This document shows positions 1 to 9,200 of a stretch of DNA of 64,000 bases, piece after piece. The notes beneath the pieces are model-generated. The model saw only the letters and a list, made by a program, of their open reading frames with translations, was not told where the DNA came from and made no database searches. The DNA is taken from assembly GCA_028686135.1 (NCBI GenBank), contig JAQUCP010000004.1, positions 62,001 through 126,000 on the forward strand. Reading direction: 5' to 3'. Source of the stretch: UBA12481 sp012523435. GTDB lineage: Bacteria; Bacteroidota; Bacteroidia; Bacteroidales; UBA12481. Both the position numbers and the translations under genes were made by a program. Every line of letters starts with the position of its first letter. Positions within the stretch are counted from its first letter, which is position 1.

Positions 1-497
1 TGAATAGCCTGGTATCGCCCTCCGTGTGAGCGTAATACGGCCATACCTTTCATGCGACCCTGGGAAGTAAATCGACCTAACGGTCCGTTCATGCTACCCT
101 CTATCCTGCTGATAGTGCCATCCTCCAGATATTGGATAAGGTGCTCATGACAGGGGAAAGAAGCCGATGGAGCCCACACCAGATCCCGTATTCCTAAGTC
201 ATGGGCAATATCAAAAATCTGATTGGCAAGCAGATCCCCATCACGAAAATGATGATGAGTTGAGATGGTCATCCCGTCTTTCAATCCACACTTAACGAGG
301 GCTTCCCGTAGTGATCCGACCAGCTTATTCCCATCGGCAGGATAATCCGCACAGGAGGGAATCGATGGCCCATACTTCTTGCCTTCCGGTTTATACTGGC
401 CCACTCCCTGATAAGGGATAGCCTTTTTCCCGTTGATTTCGCACGGCACCTCGCGTCCGGCTGCATTGATAGTCAGTTGATCATATTTTTTTGTCAT
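1..497 (-). CDS. citF: Citrate lyase alpha subunit CitF (partial, C-terminus off window)
   Basis: The ATG at 497 opens a frame that stays open to the window edge, giving the first 165 residues. Residues 71-88 (GLKDGMTISTHHHFRDGD) closely match the N-terminal region of citrate lyase alpha, which transfers the acyl carrier from acetyl to citryl and releases acetate. A second conserved stretch, RSHGGR, lies at 156-161. The gene starts 23 bases after the stop of the CitD-CitE fusion, so the two are almost certainly co-transcribed. The family is usually about 500 residues, so roughly two thirds of the gene is missing. Identification rests on family resemblance plus the neighbouring lyase subunits. 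The accessory genes citC, citX and citG, needed to mature the holoenzyme, are not in the window. Confidence 0.88.
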   Translation of the reverse strand, partial: MTKKYDQLTINAAGREVPCEINGKKAIPYQGVGQYKPEGKKYGPSIPSCADYPADGNKLVGSLREALVKCGLKDGMTISTHHHFRDGDLLANQIFDIAHDLGIRDLVWAPSASFPCHEHLIQYLEDGTISRIEGSMNGPLGRFTSQGRMKGMAVLRSHGGRYQAI

Positions 498-520
498 ACC
501 CGTATTCCTGTTAGATCGTT

Positions 521-1732
521 TCACTCCATTGTCAAATGCCAGTTGTCAGGCAACAAGCCCTGTTGAACAGCTTGTCCAATGACTCTCTCCGCACGCTTAA
601 CTACTGGTGGGTCAATCATTTTAGATCCCAAAGCAACTACGCCAAGTCCTTTCTTCCGGGCTTCCATAAAAGCTAAAACGATTCGTTTTGCTTTTTCAAT
701 CTCTTCGGCAGTGGGGGCAAAGCCTTCCTGAATGACCCGGATTTGTCTGGGGTGGATACACCCCATGCCATCAAAGCCCAATGATTTCGATTTCAGCACA
801 TTAGCTTTCAATCCTTCCATATCTTCCACATCAGAAAAGACTGAATCAATCGCCTGAATTCCGGCAGCTTTACAGGCATTAACCAGGGCATGCCGGGCAT
901 ATAGTGATTCAGCTCCCTCGGGTGTTCTTACGACTCCCAGATCGGCTGTAAAGTCTTCCAGTCCGATAGCCATAGCGACCACCGAATGGGTTGCAGTAGC
1001 GATAGCGTACGCCCTCTCGATTCCCAGCGCACTTTCAATAATTGGCATAATCCAGATTTCACGATCTATTTCGTACGTCTGGCACAATTGCCTGATCTTT
1101 TCATCTACAGCAATTACAGCATCAGGACTTTCGCATTTAGGCAATAATATCAGATCTACCCCATGCGGCACGATCCAGTTGAGGTCGTCAATTCCGGCGG
1201 CTCCCTGGTTAATGCGGACCATTTTTTCTGAGTGTCCGAAATTCAGAGAGCGCAGGGCATTTCTAACGAGCATACGGGCTTCAGGCTTCTTATCTGGGGC
1301 TACGGCATCTTCAAGATCGAGAATCAATCCATCAGGCCTGTGGAGGTAGGCATTGATCATCAAACTAGGGGAATTGCCTGGCAGATAAAGTCTTGAACAG
1401 CGTCGGCGGTCGCGGGTTGATGGAGCTGATCCAGGATAAGCCAACGGGGATAACAGCTCATCTTTGACATCGGACAATTGCCGTACGGCAGCCTCCAGCC
1501 TAGCATCAATGACCCAGGGAAGGGCTCCGCTGTCATGCAGGGATACCCTGGCATTTTGAATAGTAAAATGATCCATGGCCCGCTGAATCTGAGCGATCAT
1601 CCCACGTCCATATAAGGCTTTAACTTTACTAACCAGTTCAATCTCGATTCCACCCTGCCGGGTGGGTTCAATCATCACCTGGCAATCCGACCTGATGCGG
1701 CCGCCGTAATTCCCTGCCGTTACAATTTTCAT
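521..1732 (-). CDS. citE: Fused citrate lyase acyl carrier (CitD) and citryl lyase beta subunit (CitE)
   Basis: This 403-residue protein carries two citrate lyase subunits in one chain. Residues 1-98 resemble CitD: Ser15 in the segment GRIRSDCQVMIEP aligns with the serine that carries the phosphoribosyl-dephospho-CoA arm, and residues 69-81 (GALPWVIDARLEA) match the conserved CitD C-terminal helix. Residues from about 108 to the end resemble CitE, a TIM-barrel lyase cleaving citryl-carrier to oxaloacetate and acetyl-carrier, with LDLEDAV at 138-144 binding the metal. A short linker rich in Pro, Ser and Arg joins them. In well-studied organisms citD and citE are separate adjacent genes, so the fusion is a natural outcome of losing the intervening stop. 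A promoter-like box at 1767-1774 probably drives citDE-citF. The fused architecture is read from one uninterrupted frame; the exact substrate is inferred. Confidence 0.85.
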   Translation of the reverse strand: MKIVTAGNYGGRIRSDCQVMIEPTRQGGIEIELVSKVKALYGRGMIAQIQRAMDHFTIQNARVSLHDSGALPWVIDARLEAAVRQLSDVKDELLSPLAYPGSAPSTRDRRRCSRLYLPGNSPSLMINAYLHRPDGLILDLEDAVAPDKKPEARMLVRNALRSLNFGHSEKMVRINQGAAGIDDLNWIVPHGVDLILLPKCESPDAVIAVDEKIRQLCQTYEIDREIWIMPIIESALGIERAYAIATATHSVVAMAIGLEDFTADLGVVRTPEGAESLYARHALVNACKAAGIQAIDSVFSDVEDMEGLKANVLKSKSLGFDGMGCIHPRQIRVIQEGFAPTAEEIEKAKRIVLAFMEARKKGLGVVALGSKMIDPPVVKRAERVIGQAVQQGLLPDNWHLTME

Positions 1733-1766
1733 TCTGAATAATACTACTGATTGCTACCGTTTCAGA

Positions 1767-1774
1767 CAAAGATA
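1767..1774 (-). promoter_or_regulatory. Bacteroidota-type -7 box for citDE-citF
   Basis: On the minus strand this reads TATCTTTG, a full match to the TAnnTTTG -7 element. It lies 35 bases upstream of the citDE start, predicting a leader of about 28 nt. No good TTTG -33 element is visible; that region is occupied by the upstream terminator hairpin. Confidence 0.55.
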
Positions 1775-1782
1775 CTCTTAAA

Positions 1783-1815
1783 ATGAAAAAGTCCCCGGAG
1801 TTCGGGGACTTTTCA
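1783..1815 (-). terminator. Rho-independent terminator after the decarboxylase operon
   Basis: A ten-base-pair stem (1787-1796 with 1804-1813) with a seven-base loop is followed on the minus strand by a T-rich tract. It sits 22 bases after the stop of the beta subunit gene and before citDE, separating the two transcription units. Confidence 0.8.
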
Positions 1816-1837
1816 TAAAACCTTGATATAATGAATT

Positions 1838-3211
1838 TTACATCATAAAACTCAAAAGGATACCAGCTGCGACGGCACTTCCGATGACCCCGGCCACGTT
1901 TGGACCCATGGCATGCATGAGTAGATGGTTTGATGGGTCAGCTTTCAGACCTTCTGCCTGTGAAACCCGAGCTGCATCTGGTACTGCTGATACACCGGCA
2001 GAGCCGATCAAAGGGTTGACACGATTCTCAGGTTTCAGGAACAGGTTCATCAGCTTAGCGAACAGGATTCCACAGGCTGTGGCAACGAGGAAGGAAAAGG
2101 CACCCAATCCAAAGATCAGGAGTGATTTGCCTGTCAGGAATACATCCGCCTGAGTTGAAGCACCCACTGTTAAACCGATCAGAATGGTAACGATATCAAT
2201 CAATGAATTTCTTGCTGTATCGGCCAATCGACGAGTTACGCCACTCTCTTTCAACAGATTACCAAAGAAGAGCATTCCAAGCAGTGGCAAAGCACTTGGC
2301 GAGAGAAAGCAGGTCAGCAGTAGTCCGATAATCGGGAAGAGTATTTTTTCGAGCCGCGATACTTGCCTCGGTGATTTCATGCGGATACGACGCTCTTTCC
2401 GGCTAGTCAGGAGCTTCATTATTGGTGGCTGCATGATTGGCACCAGAGCCATGTAGGAGTATGCCGCAATAGCGATAGGACCAATGAGGTTGGAAGTTGT
2501 CACACCGTTCCACATCTTGACCCCATCGGCCAGCTTAGAGGAAGTAAAAATTGCCGTTGGGCCATCTGCTCCTCCGATAATACCGATAGCAGCGGCTTCC
2601 GGTGGGCTAAAGCCAAAGGCAAGGGCACTTAGGAGGGTGATAAAAATACCCACCTGGGCAGCAGCACCGAGTAACAGGAGTTTCGGATTGGAAATGAGGT
2701 ATGAAAAGTCGGTCATGGCACCTAACCCCAAGAAGATCAACGGGGGATAGACCCCGTATCGCACCCCGAAATAGAGAAAGTTCAAAACACTACCTTGCTC
2801 ATAAACTCCAATACCCATCCCCGCGTTAAGGAGAAATGGGATATTCCCGAGTAGAATCCCGGCACCAATGGGAATGAGCAAGAGTGGCTCATATTCAAAT
2901 CTAATAGCCAGATATATGAATATCAGACCAATTACAATCATAATCAGGTGCTGCGGGGTTGCATTAGCAAAGCCACTGAAGCTAAAAAATCGCTTGATTC
3001 CGTTTTTCGCAGCCTGAACAAAAGACAGATCCTCCTGATCTGACGGATCAACCTGTTGCACTTGCTGCTGCTGAACTACGGCCGTTTCGACCGTTTCCTT
3101 TTCTGAAGCCCCGCTGGCCTGGGCGCCTGGAAGAATCCAGGAAACCAGTCCAAGAATAGCAAGGATTCCGAATATTGTGATGGCTCTCTTCATCGACTTA
3201 TTCAATTTCAA
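1838..3211 (-). CDS. mmdB: Sodium-translocating decarboxylase beta subunit (MmdB/OadB family)
   Basis: This 457-residue polytopic membrane protein is the ion-translocating subunit of biotin-dependent sodium-pumping decarboxylases. It decarboxylates carboxybiotin and couples this to sodium export. The GGADGPT motif (213-219) is a hallmark of the family and lies in the ion and proton pathway. Many hydrophobic segments follow residue 85. The first about 85 residues are an extension with a signal-like hydrophobic segment (9-28) and a low-complexity Glu/Gln/Val stretch (37-55), longer than in the classical beta subunits. The ATG at 3211 overlaps the biotin carrier gene by 14 bases; a second ATG at 3193, four bases past that stop, is an equally good start. 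It is the last gene of the operon. Substrate assignment to methylmalonyl-CoA comes from the linked epimerase and carboxyltransferase. Confidence 0.92.
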   Translation of the reverse strand: MKLNKSMKRAITIFGILAILGLVSWILPGAQASGASEKETVETAVVQQQQVQQVDPSDQEDLSFVQAAKNGIKRFFSFSGFANATPQHLIMIVIGLIFIYLAIRFEYEPLLLIPIGAGILLGNIPFLLNAGMGIGVYEQGSVLNFLYFGVRYGVYPPLIFLGLGAMTDFSYLISNPKLLLLGAAAQVGIFITLLSALAFGFSPPEAAAIGIIGGADGPTAIFTSSKLADGVKMWNGVTTSNLIGPIAIAAYSYMALVPIMQPPIMKLLTSRKERRIRMKSPRQVSRLEKILFPIIGLLLTCFLSPSALPLLGMLFFGNLLKESGVTRRLADTARNSLIDIVTILIGLTVGASTQADVFLTGKSLLIFGLGAFSFLVATACGILFAKLMNLFLKPENRVNPLIGSAGVSAVPDAARVSQAEGLKADPSNHLLMHAMGPNVAGVIGSAVAAGILLSFMM

Positions 3212-3614
3212 ATAATACCTGGTCCTGGATAATTGTGTCTCCGGGTGAAAGAGTGAGTTGTCGGATCACGCCTTCCTTCTCAGCCAGAATCTGATTCTCC
3301 ATCTTCATAGCTTCGTAAGTCAGGACCAATTCCCCTCTGTTAACCTTATCACCATTTTTCTTGATGACAGACAGGATATTTCCGGGAAGCGGAGATCTAA
3401 CCTTGGTGAAGCCTGTCAGGGTTGTTGTTTTTGGAGCTTCGGGGCTTTTCACTGGTCCCCTAAGCAGGACCGGGGTTTTTGTAACAGGAGCCTGTCGGTG
3501 TATTTCGACCTCAAAGCTGGTTCCGTTAACTTCGACTTGAGCGATGTTGTCAACCACTGACTTGACATCGACATCGTACTTAACGCCCTCTATGGTGAAC
3601 TTGAATGATTTCAT
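3198..3614 (-). CDS. mmdC: Biotin carboxyl carrier subunit of the sodium-pumping decarboxylase
   Basis: The product has 138 residues. Its C-terminal half (about 72-138) is a biotinyl domain with the classic EAMKMEN motif, making Lys104 the biotin attachment site. A Pro/Thr-rich linker (about 42-68) connects it to an N-terminal segment that resembles the small carrier subunits of methylmalonyl-CoA and glutaconyl-CoA decarboxylases. It shuttles the carboxyl group from the carboxyltransferase in the cytoplasm to the membrane beta subunit. It lies between the gamma and beta subunit genes in an otherwise standard order, and it must be biotinylated by a ligase encoded elsewhere. Confidence 0.92.
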   Translation of the reverse strand: MKSFKFTIEGVKYDVDVKSVVDNIAQVEVNGTSFEVEIHRQAPVTKTPVLLRGPVKSPEAPKTTTLTGFTKVRSPLPGNILSVIKKNGDKVNRGELVLTYEAMKMENQILAEKEGVIRQLTLSPGDTIIQDQVLFEIE

Positions 3615-3629
3615 CGCGGGTCTTTCGAA

Positions 3630-3992
3630 TTATTTTAAATGTAAGTTTCTCATTCCGTAAATTTTTGAACTCCAAGGTGAATACCGTTTGGACACCTTTT
3701 CGATCGTCAGTTTGGTAGATTCCTTGTCATGGACATCATCGAAGAAAAGATGCAAAGCCAATGCAATAGCAGTGACATTACCGGAGCTGACCTCTGGGCA
3801 ACATTTTTCCTTACTATCAGGGCCCTTAGTCTTGATGGTTTTCCGGCGAATTTGGATTTTCAGGATCCGTGGAATCTGATTGAAAACAATGCTCAATGCT
3901 AGGAGCGCAGCAAAAACAACCGCTACACCAGTAATAGCAATGATTACTCCCAGCCTCATCTCCTCCGGATTCGCAGATATCAGTAATAGCAT
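3630..3992 (-). CDS. mmdD: Sodium pump decarboxylase gamma (OadG-like) subunit
   Basis: This is a 120-residue protein with one N-terminal membrane segment (about 14-40) and a basic cytoplasmic tail. Small subunits of this kind (OadG or MmdD) hold the carboxyltransferase and carrier to the membrane beta subunit. Sequence similarity in this family is low, so the call depends strongly on position: 11 bases after the carboxyltransferase gene and 15 bases before the biotin carrier gene. The tail contains two adjacent cysteines (KEKCCPEV) and a histidine-containing stretch further on. In the oxaloacetate enzyme the C-terminal tail can bind zinc; whether this one does is not known. Confidence 0.8.
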   Translation of the reverse strand: MLLLISANPEEMRLGVIIAITGVAVVFAALLALSIVFNQIPRILKIQIRRKTIKTKGPDSKEKCCPEVSSGNVTAIALALHLFFDDVHDKESTKLTIEKVSKRYSPWSSKIYGMRNLHLK

Positions 3993-4003
3993 TTTGTTTC
4001 TTT

Positions 4004-5563
4004 TTATAGTGGGATATTCCCGTGCTTTTTCGGTGGATTGGTATCCTTTTTGGTAGCCAGAGCCTGGAATGCCCGGATTATTCTGAAACGGGTGTTACGA
4101 GGCTCGATGACATCATCGATATAACCATAGCGTGCAGCCTCATAAGGATTATCAAACTTTTCCTTGTATTCGGCGACCTTGGTGTCGAAGTACTTTTTCT
4201 TCTCTTCCGGATCGGCAATGGCGCTAATAGCCTTTCCCTCAATCACTTCGATAGCACCAGAGGCACCCATGACAGCGATTTCGGCAGTTGGCCATGCGTA
4301 ATTGATATCACCGCGTAATTGTTTACAGCTCATCACATCGTGAGCTCCTCCGTAGGATTTTCTTAAGGTAACAGTCACCTTCGGAACAGTAGCCTCACCG
4401 TAAGCATAGAGAAGTTTAGCCCCATTGGATATGATTCCACCGTACTCCTGACCACTACCCGGGAGGAAACCGGGAACATCGACCAGGGTAAGAAGGGGCA
4501 CGTTAAAGCAATCGCAAAGGCGGACAAACCGAGCAGCCTTTTTGGAGGCATCGATGTCAAGGCAGCCAGCCATATAATTGGGCTGGTTTGCGACGATGCC
4601 AACCGAAGCACCATTAAACCGAGCAAATCCAACCACAATGTTTTGTGCATAATTACGATGCATCTCGAAAAACTCGGCATCATCAACAATCTCGTGGATG
4701 ACATCCTTCACATTGTAAGGCTGATTTGGGTTCTCCGGTATGATTTCATTCAATGCATCCGAAAGGCGGTCAACCGGGTCATTGGTTTCTGCCAAAGGAG
4801 CCTCTTCCAGATTATTGGAAGGCAGATAACTTAACACTTTACGAATAAGCATCAATCCTTCCTCTTCATCCTTAGCTATATACTGTACAACCCCAGATTT
4901 TTTCCCATGTACCAGCGGTCCACCCAGGTCCTCAACGGTAATATCCTCACCGGTAACGGTTTTGGTTACCTTCGGGCCTGTCACGAACATATAGGAATTT
5001 TGTTCGCTCATGATGATCACATCGGTAAGAGCCGGTGAATAGACAGCACCTCCAGCACAAGGACCGAAGATCGCGCTGATTTGAGGAATCACGCCTGAAG
5101 CGAGGATGTTGCGCTCAAAGATTTCGGCATATCCAGCTAGCGAGTTAACGCCCTCCTGAATCCGGGCACCACCGCTGTCATTGATTCCGATAACGGGAGC
5201 ACCAACTTTCATGGCTTGATCCATCACTTTACAGATCTTCATCGCAAAAGCTTCTGACAGAGCTCCACCGAATACGGTGAAATCCTGTGCAAAAACGTAA
5301 ACTACCCGCCCGTCGATTGTACCATGACCTGTAACAACACCATCAGAAAGGATCTGTTGTTTCTCCATTCCAAAGTTTGTACACCGGTGAGTTACAAACA
5401 TATCGTACTCCTCGAAACTGCCGTCATCCAACAGCATATCGATTCGTTCCCGGGCTGTCATTTTGCCTTTAGCATGCTGGGCATCAGTACGCTTAACCCC
5501 GCCGCCGAGTTTGGCCTCTTCTCTTTTTTTGATCAGTTCTCTGATCTTATCCTGATTGGACAT
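4004..5563 (-). CDS. mmdA: Methylmalonyl-CoA decarboxylase / acyl-CoA carboxylase carboxyltransferase subunit
   Basis: This 519-residue cytoplasmic enzyme belongs to the carboxyltransferase family that moves a carboxyl group between an acyl-CoA and biotin. Two crotonase-like halves are visible. The N-terminal half has NDSGGARIQEG and the glycine-rich AGGAVYSPALTD, which form the CoA site and oxyanion hole; the C-terminal half has VPGFLPGSGQE and the KSYGGA region. Length and motifs match MmdA of sodium-pumping methylmalonyl-CoA decarboxylase as well as propionyl-CoA carboxylase beta. Linked beta, gamma and carrier subunits favour the decarboxylase. The gene follows the epimerase by 12 bases. 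Methylmalonyl-CoA is decarboxylated to propionyl-CoA, the last step of the succinate-propionate route. Running in reverse cannot be excluded. Confidence 0.92.
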   Translation of the reverse strand: MSNQDKIRELIKKREEAKLGGGVKRTDAQHAKGKMTARERIDMLLDDGSFEEYDMFVTHRCTNFGMEKQQILSDGVVTGHGTIDGRVVYVFAQDFTVFGGALSEAFAMKICKVMDQAMKVGAPVIGINDSGGARIQEGVNSLAGYAEIFERNILASGVIPQISAIFGPCAGGAVYSPALTDVIIMSEQNSYMFVTGPKVTKTVTGEDITVEDLGGPLVHGKKSGVVQYIAKDEEEGLMLIRKVLSYLPSNNLEEAPLAETNDPVDRLSDALNEIIPENPNQPYNVKDVIHEIVDDAEFFEMHRNYAQNIVVGFARFNGASVGIVANQPNYMAGCLDIDASKKAARFVRLCDCFNVPLLTLVDVPGFLPGSGQEYGGIISNGAKLLYAYGEATVPKVTVTLRKSYGGAHDVMSCKQLRGDINYAWPTAEIAVMGASGAIEVIEGKAISAIADPEEKKKYFDTKVAEYKEKFDNPYEAARYGYIDDVIEPRNTRFRIIRAFQALATKKDTNPPKKHGNIPL

Positions 5564-5575
5564 ATTTAATTGTAT

Positions 5576-5980
5576 TTACTTATCGGAACAAAATTCGGTT
5601 AACACACCAAGCGTTGATTTCGGATGCAGAAATCCGATATTAAGACCTTCGGCACCTTTCCGTGGCTTCTCATCAATGAGCCTGATCCCCTTCTCAGCTG
5701 CCTCAGCCAGCGCTGGAGCAGTCTCATCCACGGCAAATGCCATATGATGAATTCCCTCACCCTTCTTCTCAATGAATCGGCCAATCGGCCCCTCCGGATC
5801 GGTTGATTCAAGAAGTTCAATCTTGGTGTCCCCTACCTTGAAGAAAGCAGTCCTGACCTTCTGATCAGGCACCTCCTCCACTCCGTAGCAGCTTAAACCC
5901 AGAACATCCTCGTAAAAGCGGATGGCCTCCTCCAGGTGGTTGACTGCAATCCCAATGTGTTCAATTCTTTTTACTTTCAT
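5576..5980 (-). CDS. mce: Methylmalonyl-CoA epimerase
   Basis: The 134-residue product is a vicinal-oxygen-chelate fold protein with paired beta-alpha-beta modules. IEHIGIAV near the start and EGIHHMAFAVD in the middle provide the metal-binding histidines, and LTEFC near the C-terminus provides the glutamate. It interconverts the (R) and (S) epimers of methylmalonyl-CoA, linking methylmalonyl-CoA mutase to the decarboxylase. It is the first gene of the five-gene minus-strand operon, with 12 bases to the carboxyltransferase gene, and this order is common in propionate-forming Bacteroidota. No methylmalonyl-CoA mutase gene is present in the window. Confidence 0.93.
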   Translation of the reverse strand: MKVKRIEHIGIAVNHLEEAIRFYEDVLGLSCYGVEEVPDQKVRTAFFKVGDTKIELLESTDPEGPIGRFIEKKGEGIHHMAFAVDETAPALAEAAEKGIRLIDEKPRKGAEGLNIGFLHPKSTLGVLTEFCSDK

Positions 5981-6021
5981 ATCGGATTGGTCGTTACGGT
6001 TACCATTAAATTATTGCCCTG

Positions 6022-6029
6022 CAAAATTA
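6022..6029 (-). promoter_or_regulatory. -7 box for the epimerase-decarboxylase operon
   Basis: The minus strand reads TAATTTTG, fitting TAnnTTTG, 42 bases before the epimerase start. No clear -33 TTTG is seen at the expected spacing. Confidence 0.45.
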
Positions 6030-6150
6030 ACCGTATTGACCAATCTTCCAGAAGTTGTTGGTATGATTTTTATCATTATTTTCTTTATTTATTTCATTGC
6101 TTTTCAGCTGGTTATTGAAAATTTCACACTTTTTCCATGACTTTCATCAA

Positions 6151-6180
6151 TTGTTTTCCTAGACGTAAATGCTATATTTC
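6151..6180 (+). promoter_or_regulatory. Promoter for the tricorn-like protease gene
   Basis: TTG at 6151-6153 is followed after 19 bases by TATATTTC (6173-6180), one mismatch from the TAnnTTTG box. Transcription would begin near 6187, which places the upstream in-frame ATG at 6137 outside the message and supports the start at 6242. Confidence 0.45.
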
Positions 6181-6241
6181 GAAAGCGGTGAGAAATCTTT
6201 TACCTCGCATTCTGTTATCCAATCATAAAAAATGGCTTACT

Positions 6242-9200
6242 ATGAAACGTAAACTTCTGTTTTCCATCTTTCTCGTCCTGCTGACTCTGAATCTCCAGAG
6301 TCAGGAAGAAGCACGGTTGCTTCGATTTCCAGCTATTCATGGCGATCAGGTCGTCTTTTCCTACGGAGGTGACCTCTACAGTGCAACATGGCCAGGTAGC
6401 ACTGCACGCAAGCTGACTTCTCATGATGGTTTTGAAATTTTCCCGAAGTTCTCACCTGACGGAAAAACAATAGCTTTCACTGCTCAATATGATGGTAATA
6501 CTGAAGTATTTACAATCCCTTCCTCCGGTGGAGTTCCCGAACGCCTAACCCACACGGCTACCCTCTCACGCGACGATATTGGCGACCGGATGGGTCCCAA
6601 TAACATCGTTATGGGATGGACACCCGACGGTAAAGAGGTGGTTTACCGATCACGCAAACAAACATTTAATGACTTCAAAGGCCAGCTTTTCAAAGTTTCT
6701 GCCTCTGGAGGACTCTCGGAAGAGCTCCCATTCTCTGTCGCAGGGTTTAATTCTTACTCCCCGGATGGAAAGAAATTAGCCTATAACCGAGTTTTTCGTG
6801 AGTTCCGAACCTGGAAGTATTATCAGGGAGGAATGGCCGATGATGTCTGGATCTTTGATTTCACTACTGGTAAGAGTGAAAATATCACCAATAATCCAGC
6901 ACAGGATATCTTTCCTATGTGGGCCGAAAACAAAATTTATTTTCTATCGGACCGCGACCGGACCATGAACCTGTTCTGTTACGATATCCCTACCAGAGAG
7001 ATTTCTAAAGTAACTAACTTCAAAGAGTTTGATATCAAGTTCCCATCGCTGGGAAATGAACGTATTATCTTCGAAAACGGCGGATTCCTCTATACCTTCA
7101 ACCTGGCTGACGGGAAACTGGATAAACTCAAAATATTCATTCAGAACGATTTCCTGAATGATCGAAAAGTTTTGAAAGACGCTGCAAAATCCATCCGTTC
7201 CATAGGCTTATCACCTAACGGCGAACGACTAATCATCTCCGCAAGAGGCGAACTTTTCAATGTTCCAGCTAAAGAGGGTATTACTCGTAACCTGACCCGA
7301 ACATCCGATGTACACGAACAGGGAGCCTCCTGGTCACCAGATGGTAAATGGATCGCCTTCATCTCAGACCTGTCCGGAGAATTTGAAATCTATATCCAAG
7401 ACCCGAAAGCTGAAACTACCCCGAAATCTCTGACCAAGAAAAACGATACCTACCTATTCGGGCTCGACTGGGCACCCAATAGTAAATCTATCCTATTCTC
7501 AGACAAGAGAAACAAACTCTGGATGGTCGATGTCGAATCCGAAAAGAAAACACTCGTGGCAGAATCCGACCTCGGACCGATCCGTCAATACACCTGGTCG
7601 CCCGATAGCAAATGGATCGCCTTTGTCAAACCAGAGGAAGGCTCCTCCATCATTCGTCTCTACTCAGCAGAATCGAAAAAAGTGTATGAGGTAACCGACA
7701 GCTGGTACAATTCCGGTAATCCCGTTTTTAGCCGCGACGGCAAATACCTTGTCTTTGTCTCCGCAAGAACCTTCAATCCAACCTATTCATCAACCGAATG
7801 GAATCATAGTTACCAGGACATGAACAAGCTATACCTGGCGACCTTGAATCCCAATACCCCATCGCCTTTCGCCCCAAAGGACGATGAGGTGGCTACGGTT
7901 GGGGAAACTCAAAAAGCCGATGGAGATCAAAAGAAAGATGAAGCCCCGATTGAAATCGATCCCGAAAACATCATTTCCCGAATTATTGAACTACCTGTCC
8001 CTGCAGGAAATTACTATGGAATTGAGGCAGTTAAGGACCGCATCTACTACAGCTACTCCTCATCCAGAGGACGGGGAGCGTTTAAACTCTACGACCTGAA
8101 AAAGAAAAAAGAGACCGAACTGGGGCAGGGATTAAGCTTCAGCCTGAGTCCAAACGGGAAAAAGATGCTCGTGAGACAGGGTAACCGCTACGAGGTGATT
8201 GACTTACCAGGCGGAAAAGTCACGATCAATGACCCCATCAACCTTTCCGGACTGAAAGTAATGGTGGATCTGCAAGCCGAATGGAATCAGATTTATAACG
8301 AAAGCTGGCGCCACATGAGGGATTTCTTCTACGATCCAGGCATGCACGGTGTGAACTGGAAGGCCATGCATGAAAAATATGAACCCCTGGTCAACTACGT
8401 CAGCCACCGCTCTGATCTTTCTTATATCCTCGGCGAATTAGTTGGCGAACTAAATGTGGGTCATGCCTATGTTAATAACGGAGAAATACCAACTCCTGAA
8501 CGAATTAGAACCGGCCTCCTGGGTGCCAAAATTAGTCAGGACGATTCCGGATATTTCAGGGTTGACCATATCATACCCGGCGCTAACTGGAGTACCCAAC
8601 TTCGGTCTCCCTTAACAGAAGAAGGAGCACAGGTTAAAGAAGGGGAATTTATCTTATCCATTGATGGACAATCAGTTAAAGAAACAAATGATCTCTATTC
8701 TCTGTTAGTGGGCAAAGCCAACCAGCTCATCGAAATGACCGTCTCAAGCGATGCCAAAGGAAATAATCCCCGGACTGTACTGGTGAAAACCCTTGCTGAT
8801 GAATCCTCACTATACTATTATAATTGGGTGCAGGAGAATATCCGTAAGGTTGATGAAGCAACCAATGGCCAGGTAGGCTATATCCATATTCCGGATATGG
8901 GGGTTACCGGGCTGAACGAATTTGTGAAGCACTACTACCCACAGCTAACCAAAAAAGCCTTGATTATCGATGACCGTGGCAATGGTGGCGGAAACGTCTC
9001 CCCCATGATTATTGAACGACTCCAGCGAGAGATTACCTATGCCACCATGAACACCAACCAGAAACGTGGCTCGGTCAACCCGGTCGGAACCCTAACCGGT
9101 CCAAAGATTGCGCTGATCGATCGTTATTCAGCTTCCGATGGCGACCTGTTCCCCTATCGTTTCAGGCATTTGAACCTGGGTAAACTGGTGGGCGTGCGGA

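Noticed and set aside
4004..5563. Propionyl-CoA carboxylase beta rather than decarboxylase
   Set aside because: Not excluded by sequence alone, but the linked membrane beta, gamma and carrier subunits make the decarboxylase far more likely.
6137..6241. Upstream in-frame extension of the tricorn-type protease
   Set aside because: The segment contains the probable promoter and would place residues before an excellent signal peptide.
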